Positions 44,044 to 51,957 of a DNA stretch of 64,000 nucleotides are shown piece by piece. The first letter of the stretch is position 1; every line of letters begins with the position of its first letter. Made by a program: the position numbers and the translations under genes. The DNA is taken from assembly GCF_014197445.1 (NCBI RefSeq), contig NZ_JACIFO010000002.1, positions 248,001-312,000 of the forward strand, in the 5' to 3' direction. Below the pieces are notes generated by a model. The model saw only the letters and a list, made by a program, of their open reading frames with translations. It did no database searches and was not told the DNA's origin. Source of the DNA: Mesonia hippocampi. Its GTDB lineage: Bacteria > Bacteroidota > Bacteroidia > Flavobacteriales > Flavobacteriaceae.

Positions 44044-44073
44044 TTTGTTATTTGCTAATTTTTATTACATTTG
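44044..44073 (+). promoter_or_regulatory. Bacteroidota-type promoter for tRNA-Cys
   Basis: The -7 box TACATTTG is at 44066-44073 and a TTTG -33 element is at 44044-44047, 18 bases apart. The tRNA begins 19 bases downstream. It starts 5 bases after the folB stop. Confidence 0.7.
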
Positions 44074-44091
44074 CATTTCTATTGCAAATAA

Positions 44092-44165
44092 GGTGTCGTG
44101 GCCGAGTGGCTAGGCAGTGGTCTGCAACACCATCTACAGCGGTTCGAATCCGCTCGACACCTCCA
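44092..44165 (+). tRNA. tRNA-Cys (anticodon GCA)
   Basis: A full cloverleaf: acceptor GGTGTCG pairs with CGACACC, the D arm has GCCGAGTGGCTAGGC, and the anticodon loop CTGCAAC carries GCA. The T arm is GCGGTTCGAATCCGC. The discriminator base is T at 44162, as expected for tRNA-Cys, and CCA is encoded at 44163-44165. Confidence 0.97.
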
Positions 44166-44166
44166 C

Positions 44167-44197
44167 AAAAAACTCCTGATATTTTCAGGAGTTTTTT
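44167..44197. terminator. Terminator after tRNA-Cys
   Basis: A 13-bp stem (44167-44179 with 44185-44197) with a 5-base loop and A/T ends, two bases after the tRNA. It also serves the convergent LysE gene, whose stop is at 44203. Confidence 0.93.
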
Positions 44198-44202
44198 ATG
44201 TT

Positions 44203-44895
44203 TTAATCTAAGCTATCTAAAGGTATTATTTGTTCTACACTATGCTCAAATTTATCTATACCTGTAGGGAAAATTCCTTTACTCATCATAATTAAACCAC
44301 AAACAATAATAACTACACTTATGCTGCGTTTAAGTTTATATATTCTGGTAGGTGTTAATTTATGATTGAGTCTTTTTGCTAAAATTATTTTTAGCATATC
44401 TATTAAAAAATAGGTTATTATTATCGAGGTAAAAAATACCAATAAGCGTTGCGGATTCATATCCATAGCTGGACCAAAAGCGATAATTAAACCTAACCAA
44501 AAGCCCAAAACCCCAATGTTTACAAAGTTTAGTAGAAAGCCTTTTACGATTAAACCAAAAACATCGCTTTTTTTAAGTTTTTTAAACTCTTTTAAATCTG
44601 TATGCGGAACCTCTTTTTTTTGTTTGATAAAAGTTATAAACCCGTAAACTACCAAGATTGACCCTCCAAAAATAAATAATGCAGGCTCATCTTTTATACG
44701 GTTTAGAAGTTTACTTGTACTAAAATAAGCTATAAGTAAAAATACAATATCGGCAAAAATTACGCCTATATCAAAAAATATGGCAGCACGTATGCCTTTT
44801 AAGGCTGCGGTTTCTAACAATAAGAAAAAAACTGGCCCTAGTAAAAAAGCCAATAAAATACCTAAGGGTATGCCCGCAACAATATCTTGAAACAT
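44203..44895 (-). CDS. LysE family transporter
   Basis: A 230-residue inner-membrane protein with about six membrane segments. The N-terminal GIPLGILLAFLLGPVFFLLLE segment and the middle GFLLNFVNIGVLGFWLGLI match the LysE/RhtB exporters of amino acids. The substrate is unknown. It is transcribed alone, with a -7 box upstream. Confidence 0.88.
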   Translation of the reverse strand: MFQDIVAGIPLGILLAFLLGPVFFLLLETAALKGIRAAIFFDIGVIFADIVFLLIAYFSTSKLLNRIKDEPALFIFGGSILVVYGFITFIKQKKEVPHTDLKEFKKLKKSDVFGLIVKGFLLNFVNIGVLGFWLGLIIAFGPAMDMNPQRLLVFFTSIIITYFLIDMLKIILAKRLNHKLTPTRIYKLKRSISVVIIVCGLIMMSKGIFPTGIDKFEHSVEQIIPLDSLD

Positions 44896-44923
44896 AATAA
44901 AACTCTATATTATTATTGTGCTA

Positions 44924-44931
44924 CAAAGGTA
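44924..44931 (-). promoter_or_regulatory. -7 box for the LysE gene
   Basis: The minus strand reads TACCTTTG, matching TAnnTTTG, 28 bases before the ATG at 44895. The rest of the 44896-45062 gap is very AT-rich with nothing else recognised. Confidence 0.5.
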
Positions 44932-45062
44932 GTTAATTTAAAAACTAGAAAATATATTATCTTTTCTTATTATAATTTTTATTCTATTGATAATTAATAA
45001 TATATAAAAATAATTAATATATTTAGCACACTAACTCTTTTGTAATGTGTAAAATAACTATT

Positions 45063-45332
45063 ATGAATACTAAAAAAATAAAGCTAATACTTAATGTATT
45101 AATTGCTTCAGCAATAACTATCGTTTTTATTAATTTAATAAGTTTAATTTTTAGCTTATTAACATTAAAATCTCCTATAGAGATAAATTCATTAATATTC
45201 GATAACGGAATGTTTTTTTTAAATGGAGAAAATATAGGAATGAATTTTATAGAAACAAAGTACTGGCTTTTTTACACGCTTTTACTTGTTACATATTATC
45301 ATCTTTTTAAAAACAAAGAAAGCACTATTTAA
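45063..45332 (+). CDS. Small two-segment membrane protein, unknown family
   Basis: An 89-residue protein with membrane segments at about residues 8-38 and 63-79. I do not recognise the family. The N-terminus (KIKLILNVLIASAITIVFIN) looks like DUF2975 proteins, but it is much shorter than those and has no helix-turn-helix partner gene here. It could be a shortened relative. I use the ATG at 45063 rather than 45045, since the shorter form starts right before the first membrane segment. Confidence 0.5.
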   Translation: MNTKKIKLILNVLIASAITIVFINLISLIFSLLTLKSPIEINSLIFDNGMFFLNGENIGMNFIETKYWLFYTLLLVTYYHLFKNKESTI

Positions 45333-45348
45333 AATTCTTATTTTTTCA

Positions 45349-45391
45349 ATAAAAAGATGTTTTATAGATATAAAAACCTACAAAACATCTT
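45349..45391 (-). terminator. Terminator for rnr
   Basis: A 10-bp stem (45354-45363 with 45382-45391) with an 18-base loop, followed on the minus strand by a T-rich run. It covers the rnr stop codon at 45378-45380. Confidence 0.5.
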
Positions 45392-47576
45392 CTTTACTTC
45401 CTAATAAGTTAAAATCTAAATGGCGTTTAGCGAGATCGGCATTTTTTACGTTAACATAAACCTCATCGCCTAAACGATAAGCTTTTTTTGTAGCCCTTCC
45501 TATTACTGCATACTCTTCTCTAACAAAATCAAAATGATCTTCAGGGATATCTTTTAAACGCACCATTCCTTCGCATTTATTTTCTTCTACTTCTACATAA
45601 ATTCCCCACTCGGTAACCCCAGAAATTACACCAAGAAAAGCTTGATTTTCATGATCTTTCATAAACTTAACCTGCATGTATTTTATCGAATCACGCTCGG
45701 CATTGGTAGCAAAATTTTCTGCTTCGCTACAATGTTTACAATTCTCTTCGTAATTTTCTTGATTTGCCGAAGCTCCACCTTCTAAATATGTTTGTAAAAG
45801 CCTATGTACCATTACATCTGGATACCTACGTATGGGTGAAGTAAAATGCGAATAATAATCGAAAGCCAATCCGTAATGCCCAATATTTTTGGTAGAATAA
45901 TAAGCTTTACTCATCGACCTAACTGCCAAGGTATCTACCAGGTTTTGCTCTTTTGTGCCTTGTACGTCGGTAAGTAATTTGTTTAAAGATTGGCTGGTAG
46001 ATTTTCTATCTTTTAAATTTAATTTATAACCAAATTGGGCTATGATTGTTTGTAATGAAGCTAGTTTTTCATCATCTGGATCGTCATGGCAACGGTAAAC
46101 AAATGTTTTTTCGGGTTCTTGTTTACCTATAAATTCGGCTACTTTTTTATTTGCCAATAGCATAAATTCTTCAATAAGTTTATTTGCTTCCTTTGCGGTT
46201 TTAAAATAAACTCCTACAGGTTCGTTAGCTTCGTCTAAATGAAATTTAACTTCTACTTTATCGAAAGATATAGCTCCTACTGCCATGCGCTTTTTACGCA
46301 TTTGTTGGGCTAAATTATTAAGTTTTATAACGGCTTCTACTATTTTAGGATCTACCGTATATTCTTTATCTTGAATACTTATTTCTTTAGGGATAAAGCC
46401 TGCATTGGTTTCTATAATTTGCTGAGCTTCTTCGTAAGCAAAGCGAGCATCGCTATAAGTTACGGTACGCCCAAACCATTGGTTTTTTACTTGCGCGTTG
46501 TTATCTAATTCAAACACGGCAGAAAAGGTATATTTTTCTTCGTGCGGACGTAAAGAGCAAGCATTGTTTGATAATACTTCTGGAAGCATAGGTACTACCC
46601 TATCTACCAAATAAATAGAGGTAGCTCTTTCATAAGCTTCATTATCTAAAATACTACCTGGCGTTACGTAATGAGAAACATCGGCAATATGGATACCTAC
46701 TTCTACGTTGCCGTTTTCTAAGGTTTTAAAACTTAGGGCATCATCAAAATCTTTTGCATCTTTTGGGTCTATGGTAAAGGTAAGTGTATCGCGCATATCG
46801 CGACGTTTTTTTATTTCTGAAGCTTGTATAGAGGTATCTAATTTGTTAGCAAATTCTTCTACTTCTGGCGGAAAATCGTGTGGCAACCCATTCTCGGCAA
46901 GTATGCTTTGCATTTCGGTCTCGTGGGTGCCTGCTTCACCAAGAACTTCTATAATTTTACCTTCGGGAGAATCAGATTTTTCTTTCCATTTTACAAATTC
47001 TACAACAACAATTTCTTTATCTTTAGCTTGGTTAATATGGTTTTTAGGAATAAATATATCGGTGTACATTTTATTTCCGTTTACCGTTACAAAACCAAAA
47101 TTATCGTTTAGATGTAATTGCCCCACAAATTGGGTTTTATTACGTGTTAACACTTGTGTTATTTCGCCTTCGTTATTACGATTACGGCGGTGTTTATACA
47201 CATAAACTTCTACTATATCGCCGTTAAAAGCACGGTTGATGTTATTTTTTGGGACATAGATATCTTCCTCCAGCTCTTCTACCACAACATAACCGTCGCC
47301 TTTGGCGGTTAAATCTAATTTACCTTGGTAATAATCTACTTGTTGGTTTAATTGAAATTTTCCGCGTTCTACTTGTATAAGTTTATCTTTACTAGCTAGT
47401 GCAGCTAACTCTTTTATAATTTGATTTCTGCTATTGGCATCGTTTACTTCTAAACGGGCTGCAATTTGTTTATAATTGAATGATTTTGTGGCATTTTTAC
47501 GTAAAATGCTTATTATTTTGGTTGTAAGGTTCGGAATTTTTTTACTTCCTCTTTTTCTTTTCTTACGTTTTTTCAT
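45378..47576 (-). CDS. rnr: Ribonuclease R
   Basis: A 732-residue 3'-5' exoribonuclease. A basic N-terminus (KKRKKRKRGSKK) and winged-helix part come first, then cold-shock RNA-binding domains at about 75-235. The RNB catalytic domain carries the Asp cluster in TIDPKDAKDFDDALSF near 268, and an S1 domain is at the end (FLGVISGVTEWGIYVEVEE). It degrades structured RNA. It faces away from DUF2007 across a 180-base AT-rich gap (47577-47756) where I see no clear promoter box. Confidence 0.96.
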   Translation of the reverse strand: MKKRKKRKRGSKKIPNLTTKIISILRKNATKSFNYKQIAARLEVNDANSRNQIIKELAALASKDKLIQVERGKFQLNQQVDYYQGKLDLTAKGDGYVVVEELEEDIYVPKNNINRAFNGDIVEVYVYKHRRNRNNEGEITQVLTRNKTQFVGQLHLNDNFGFVTVNGNKMYTDIFIPKNHINQAKDKEIVVVEFVKWKEKSDSPEGKIIEVLGEAGTHETEMQSILAENGLPHDFPPEVEEFANKLDTSIQASEIKKRRDMRDTLTFTIDPKDAKDFDDALSFKTLENGNVEVGIHIADVSHYVTPGSILDNEAYERATSIYLVDRVVPMLPEVLSNNACSLRPHEEKYTFSAVFELDNNAQVKNQWFGRTVTYSDARFAYEEAQQIIETNAGFIPKEISIQDKEYTVDPKIVEAVIKLNNLAQQMRKKRMAVGAISFDKVEVKFHLDEANEPVGVYFKTAKEANKLIEEFMLLANKKVAEFIGKQEPEKTFVYRCHDDPDDEKLASLQTIIAQFGYKLNLKDRKSTSQSLNKLLTDVQGTKEQNLVDTLAVRSMSKAYYSTKNIGHYGLAFDYYSHFTSPIRRYPDVMVHRLLQTYLEGGASANQENYEENCKHCSEAENFATNAERDSIKYMQVKFMKDHENQAFLGVISGVTEWGIYVEVEENKCEGMVRLKDIPEDHFDFVREEYAVIGRATKKAYRLGDEVYVNVKNADLAKRHLDFNLLGSKEDVL

Positions 47577-47756
47577 AGGGTATTTTATATATTTTAAAAG
47601 TACGTCTATATTTTAAGCTACACACATATTAAAATTAAAGTTATGTTAAGCCTATAAATGCTATTTTGCTGTAAAAAAGTGTACTAAGCTTATTTACAGT
47701 AGCTTTTTAAAATTATTTTTTTTGTATTTTGAGCAATAAATTTTTAATTAAGTTAA

Positions 47757-47999
47757 ATGCAAGACTTTGTTACCTTAGCACAATTTACTTATGCTTACGA
47801 ATATACGGTTCTTAAACACTTGTTAGACGAAGAAAATATTCGTTATTTTTTTCAGAACGAAACGGTTTTAGGTGTGGTTCCTTTTTACGCAAATGCTTTG
47901 GGCGGAATTTTTTTAAAAGTACATCCTAAAGACTTTGTCAAAGCTAAGAAAATTTTAGATAGCTTTTATAACGATAATCATCTTCATGTTATAAAATAA
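47757..47999 (+). CDS. DUF2007 domain-containing protein
   Basis: An 80-residue soluble protein (TLAQFTYAYEYTVLKHLLDEENI, then GGIFLKVHPKDFVKAKKIL), typical of the small DUF2007 family, which is described as putative signal-transducing and is related to PII-like folds. The function is unknown. It borders the long gene-free stretch 48000-48562. Confidence 0.85.
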   Translation: MQDFVTLAQFTYAYEYTVLKHLLDEENIRYFFQNETVLGVVPFYANALGGIFLKVHPKDFVKAKKILDSFYNDNHLHVIK

Positions 48000-48562
48000 G
48001 TTGTTATCAACATTTATTAATATAATATCTTTTTTCTTTTTTTTTAAATTTAAATAATGATAGTTATAATAGCCTGTTAATAGCGGTATATTTAGAAGAA
48101 AAAAAAGTTGTAAAAGTGATTTATAAAAATATATGCACTTTATTAAAACTACAATGTTAATATTAATTAATTGAAAATGAAGCTTTATTAAATAATTATT
48201 AACAATTTCTAAAAGTTAAGTGAACAATAAAGTGTTTATTTTATATTCTAAAAATAGCTGTTAATAAGTGTTTATTTACGTTTAATAACTTTTTACCAAA
48301 AACTAAAAACTTCATTTTGAAATAAGAATTCTTTTTTTGATATAGTTATTTTTTAGAAAAAGTCAATAAAAACTTATAAAAAGAATCCGTTAGTTATTCA
48401 CAATTGCTGTTTAATTTTAGAACTATGAAAATGAAGCTTTTAAATATTTTAATTAACAACAAAAAAATAGGCGATAATTAAAGCTTTAATTACCTTTGCT
48501 AACAAGGATAATATCTTCTTAATAAATATATAACTTATTAAAAATCAATAAAATAAAAATAT
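48000..48562. other. Gene-free AT-rich stretch, candidate chromosome origin (oriC)
   Basis: The longest gene-free stretch of the window (563 bases), dominated by A and T. It contains a consensus DnaA-box sequence TTATTCACA at 48394-48402, and near-matches TTATCAACA at 48004-48012, TTATTAACA at 48196-48204 and its inverted copy at 48259-48267. A pyrimidine/AT-rich run (about 48029-48058) could be the unwinding element. Direct repeats GAAAATGAAGCTTT occur at 48173-48186 and 48427-48440. The base-composition skew of the window changes sign around here and two parS sites lie 14-16 kb away. The right end also holds the rpiB promoter. Confidence 0.6.
48491..48498 (+). promoter_or_regulatory. -7 box for rpiB
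   Basis: TACCTTTG matches TAnnTTTG and predicts an untranslated leader of about 55 bases before the ATG at 48563. No clear -33 element is visible. Confidence 0.55.
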
Positions 48563-48994
48563 ATGAAAATCTCTATAGGAAACGATCACGCAGGAACCGC
48601 TTATAAAAATTACATTGTTAATTACTTAAAAGAACAAGGCTATACAGTAAAAAATCACGGAACAGATGATTCCTCTAGCGTAGATTATCCAGATTTTATT
48701 CATCCTGTGGCTACCGATGTTGAAACAAATACTGCCGATTTAGGTATCATAATTTGTGGAAGCGGAAATGGTGCCGCAATGACCGCAAATAAACACCAAG
48801 CCATAAGAGCTGCTTTATGCTGGACGGTAGAAATTGCCCAACTTGCCCGCCAACACAACAATGCCAATATATTAAGTATTCCCGCACGCTATACAGCAAA
48901 AGAACAAGCTTTAGAAATGGTAAAAACATTTTTAGAAACTAAATTTGAAGGCGGAAGACACCAAAATAGAGTAGAAAAAATAGCTTGTAAATAA
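48563..48994 (+). CDS. rpiB: Ribose-5-phosphate isomerase B
   Basis: A 143-residue sugar isomerase interconverting ribose 5-phosphate and ribulose 5-phosphate. The GNDHAG start at residues 5-10, DYPDFIHPVA, and the active-site IICGSGNGAAMTANK segment (about residues 67-81) match the LacAB/RpiB family; family members have Cys or Ser at the CGSG position, here Cys. It is followed by the CDF gene after 6 bases. Confidence 0.95.
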   Translation: MKISIGNDHAGTAYKNYIVNYLKEQGYTVKNHGTDDSSSVDYPDFIHPVATDVETNTADLGIIICGSGNGAAMTANKHQAIRAALCWTVEIAQLARQHNNANILSIPARYTAKEQALEMVKTFLETKFEGGRHQNRVEKIACK

Positions 48995-49000
48995 TTTTTT

Positions 49001-49903
49001 ATGGCTGCCGAACATAAACATAGTTCTAGCCTTAGTGCTAAAAAACTTTTGTTTTCTATCTTGCTTAACCTAGGCATTACTTTAGCACAATTTATAGGCG
49101 GTATTATAAGTGGGAGTCTTTCTTTATTATCTGATGCGTTACATAATTTTACCGATGTTATATCTTTAATAATAAGTTATATAGCACATAAAATGGCTAG
49201 GAAAAATGCCTCTATCTCTCGTACATTTGGTTATAAACGTGCAGAGATTATGGCCGCTTTTGTAAATGCAGCATCACTTATAGTTATTGCAATTATTCTT
49301 ATAAAAGAAGCAATTGGGCGTTTTTTTGAACCACAGGCTATCAATTCAACAGTAGTAATATGGTTAGCCATTATCGCAATTTTAGGTAATGGTTTAAGTG
49401 TTTTATTAATGAAAAAAGATAGCCAAAGCAATTTGAATATGCGTTCGGCATACCTGCATTTGTTTACAGATATGCTAGCATCTATAGCAGTACTTATAGG
49501 TGGATTGTTTATGAAATACTACCAGCTTTATTGGATAGATAGTATATTAACCATTATGATTGCTGTATATTTAATTGTTGTAGGTTATAAACTATTAAAA
49601 TCTTCCTTTAAAATATTAATGTTGTACACACCTACCAATATCGATGTAAAAAAAGTAGTAGCAAAAGTTTGTGAAATTCCAGCGGTAAAAAATATACATC
49701 ATATCCATATATGGTCTTTAAATGAAGATGAAATACACCTGGAAGCACATTTAGATTTACACGAAAATATATCGGTAACAAGTTTTGATGTTGTACTACA
49801 AAAAATAGAAAAACTGGTTAATAAAGAGTTTAATATAAACCATGTTACCATACAACCCGAACATAATAAACCCGATAGCAAAGCAATAATAATTCAGGAT
49901 TAA
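49001..49903 (+). CDS. Cation diffusion facilitator (CzcD-like zinc/cation exporter)
   Basis: A 300-residue inner-membrane transporter with six membrane segments. The metal-site motifs are present: SLLSDALHNFTDV in helix 2 (D-x-x-x-D with H-N) and HLFTDMLAS in helix 5 (H-x-x-x-D). The cytoplasmic C-terminal domain contains HHIHIWSLNEDEIHLEAH. It exports zinc or related ions by proton exchange. Its stop overlaps the ATG of the GNAT gene by one base. Confidence 0.94.
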   Translation: MAAEHKHSSSLSAKKLLFSILLNLGITLAQFIGGIISGSLSLLSDALHNFTDVISLIISYIAHKMARKNASISRTFGYKRAEIMAAFVNAASLIVIAIILIKEAIGRFFEPQAINSTVVIWLAIIAILGNGLSVLLMKKDSQSNLNMRSAYLHLFTDMLASIAVLIGGLFMKYYQLYWIDSILTIMIAVYLIVVGYKLLKSSFKILMLYTPTNIDVKKVVAKVCEIPAVKNIHHIHIWSLNEDEIHLEAHLDLHENISVTSFDVVLQKIEKLVNKEFNINHVTIQPEHNKPDSKAIIIQD

Positions 49904-50349
49904 TGGAATTATCTTTTCAGATTAAAACTTTTCAAGAACTAACAACAACAAGCCTTTATGAGGTATTGCAACTACGCGCTAAAGTTTTTGTGGTAGAACA
50001 AAATTGCAATTATCAAGATGTAGATGGTTTAGATACCAAAGCTTTACATGTTTTAGGTTATATAGATAATCACCTTATAGCTTATGCACGTTGTTTTGCT
50101 CCAGGAGAATATTTTCCGCAAGCGGCTATTGGGCGTGTTTTGGTCGAAAAAAATTACCGCAAAGAAAACTATGGGCATCGTTTATTAGAGGAAACCATTA
50201 AAGTTATAGGTACTTATTATAACACAACTTCTATAAAAATATCGGCACAAGAATATTTGCTTAAATTTTATCAGCAACATGGGTTTAAAGCTATAGGCGA
50301 TACGTATTTGGAGGATAATATTCCACATAGAGCCATGCTTAAAGCCTAA
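49903..50349 (+). CDS. GNAT family N-acetyltransferase (ElaA-like)
   Basis: A 148-residue acetyl-CoA-dependent acetyltransferase. The FQELTTTSLYEVLQLRAKVFVVEQNC start and AIGRVLVEKNYRKENYGHRL acetyl-CoA site are typical of ElaA. The substrate is unknown. It follows the CDF gene with a one-base stop/start overlap, so they share a transcript. Confidence 0.92.
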   Translation: MELSFQIKTFQELTTTSLYEVLQLRAKVFVVEQNCNYQDVDGLDTKALHVLGYIDNHLIAYARCFAPGEYFPQAAIGRVLVEKNYRKENYGHRLLEETIKVIGTYYNTTSIKISAQEYLLKFYQQHGFKAIGDTYLEDNIPHRAMLKA

Positions 50350-50430
50350 AACAAAAGTTTACTTTTTTAAAACATTTATACAAAAATATAACTATCTATA
50401 ATAAAATTAACCAATTAAAATGTATTTTTT

Positions 50431-51774
50431 ATGAAAACAAAACTATTATTTTTATTACTTCTTATAAGTTTAGATTTTTTTGCACAAGAACATTTTTTAG
50501 GTATAAATACCTCTAGAAGAGTAGGTTTATTAAACACACAAGAAAATCCTGCAGAGTTAACCAATTTAACCCATAAATTTGATGTAAACCTATTTAACAT
50601 AAGCATACAAGCTGCTAATAATAAATTTAGTTTTAAAGATCTTATAAATGATAATAAAACATTTGATGATTATAAAAACGATCTCTACACTAGCAATACT
50701 CCTTTTAGTACCAATATAGACACTAAAGTAAACCTTTTAGGCTTAGCATTTAAGTATAAAGATTGGGGTTTTTCTATAAGCAATAATGTTTATGGAAAAT
50801 TTACTATGACCGATGTAAACCCAAAATTAATCGAAGTAATAGAATCAGATTTTGAACAAGCAACCTATATAGAAAGCAAAGATAATCAACGTATAAATGC
50901 TATTGTTTATAGCGAAATAGCCCTTGCTGCAGCCAAAAATATTTATAAAACAGAAAAACATACACTAAATGTTGGAGTCTCTTTAAAATTACTTTCGCCA
51001 GAAGCATATTCTAACTTAGGCGTAAAAAATCTAAAAGGAACTTTTTCTAACCAATTGAATAAAGATACTTTTATGCAGGGTGCAACTGCCGAGATAGATC
51101 TATCCTACGCAGGCCAGTTAACAGATGATTTTGAAAACAATTCTTACTCTTTATTTTCTATGGGAATTAAAGGAGTTGCTGCAGATTTGGGTATAAATTA
51201 TCAATTAAAAAATGAAGATTTAACATACGCTTATAAATTAAATGCAGGAATATCTATTCAAAATATCGGCTCGATGACATTTAAAAACAATGCTCAACAC
51301 CATACATACCAATTAGCCATTCCCGAAAATGCAAGCTTTGATATTTCAAAATTCGAAGATGTAACAAGTGCTGAAGAATTTAATAAAATATTAGAAGAAA
51401 GCGGTTACTATACCGCAACCAGTTCGGGTGATAACATCAAGGTAAATTTACCTACAACAATTTCTTTATATGCAGATTACCAAGTGTATAATAACTGGTT
51501 TGCTACAGTATATACTAAACAGAAATTAAGTAAAAATAATAAGAATAAAAACTTCCCTACCTTCAATACTTTTTCAATAATCCCGCGTTATTCTTCCAAT
51601 TTTTTCGAGGCTTATACTCCGTTGTCATTTAACGAAGTTTCTAAATTTACAGCAGGATTAGGCATAAGGTTAGGTGGTTTTTATATAGGTTCCAGTTCTA
51701 TTTTTACAGCTTTAGGAAACAATGCTAAACATTTTGATGTACATATAGGTGCTAGATTTGGCTTAGTTAAGTAA
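50431..51774 (+). CDS. DUF5723 family outer-membrane beta-barrel-like protein
   Basis: A 447-residue exported protein with a signal peptide (cut after FFAQ, residue 19). The rest is beta-rich with repeated aromatic-alternating strands (YKDWGFSISNNVYGKFTM) and ends in a strand (HIGARFGLVK) like outer-membrane barrels. It resembles DUF5723, which in Bacteroidota is related to PorV/FadL-like barrels. The function is unknown. It is read alone. Confidence 0.75.
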   Translation: MKTKLLFLLLLISLDFFAQEHFLGINTSRRVGLLNTQENPAELTNLTHKFDVNLFNISIQAANNKFSFKDLINDNKTFDDYKNDLYTSNTPFSTNIDTKVNLLGLAFKYKDWGFSISNNVYGKFTMTDVNPKLIEVIESDFEQATYIESKDNQRINAIVYSEIALAAAKNIYKTEKHTLNVGVSLKLLSPEAYSNLGVKNLKGTFSNQLNKDTFMQGATAEIDLSYAGQLTDDFENNSYSLFSMGIKGVAADLGINYQLKNEDLTYAYKLNAGISIQNIGSMTFKNNAQHHTYQLAIPENASFDISKFEDVTSAEEFNKILEESGYYTATSSGDNIKVNLPTTISLYADYQVYNNWFATVYTKQKLSKNNKNKNFPTFNTFSIIPRYSSNFFEAYTPLSFNEVSKFTAGLGIRLGGFYIGSSSIFTALGNNAKHFDVHIGARFGLVK

Positions 51775-51906
51775 TCATAACAAGTAGGTTTAGGCTTTTG
51801 TTTTTAACTTCCAGCGTTCAAAAAAACATAAATTATCTACTTGAATTTTAATTGCTTATAAAAAATAACGTTTATAATTTATTAAATATTTCTTTATCGT
51901 ATTAGG

Positions 51907-51937
51907 TTGTGAGATTCTGCTATTATCTATACTTTTG
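51907..51937 (+). promoter_or_regulatory. Bacteroidota-type promoter for the SulP gene
   Basis: The -7 box TACTTTTG is at 51930-51937 and a TTG -33 element is at 51907-51909, 20 bases apart. The ATG at 51958 is 20 bases downstream. The rest of the 51775-51957 gap has nothing else recognisable. Confidence 0.7.
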
Positions 51938-51957
51938 CCGACTTTAAAAATTATCTC

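Noticed and set aside
44896-45062. AT-rich gap as an alternative origin
   Set aside because: Shorter, with no DnaA-box-like sequence noticed; the 48000-48562 stretch is the stronger candidate.
46708-47205. 165-codon + strand frame opposite rnr
   Set aside because: Antisense to the RNase R catalytic and cold-shock domains; Ser/Thr-rich composition typical of the reverse of coding DNA.
48425-48481. 18-codon ATG frame in the candidate origin
   Set aside because: Very short, AT-driven, with no promoter box placed for it and followed by the rpiB promoter.
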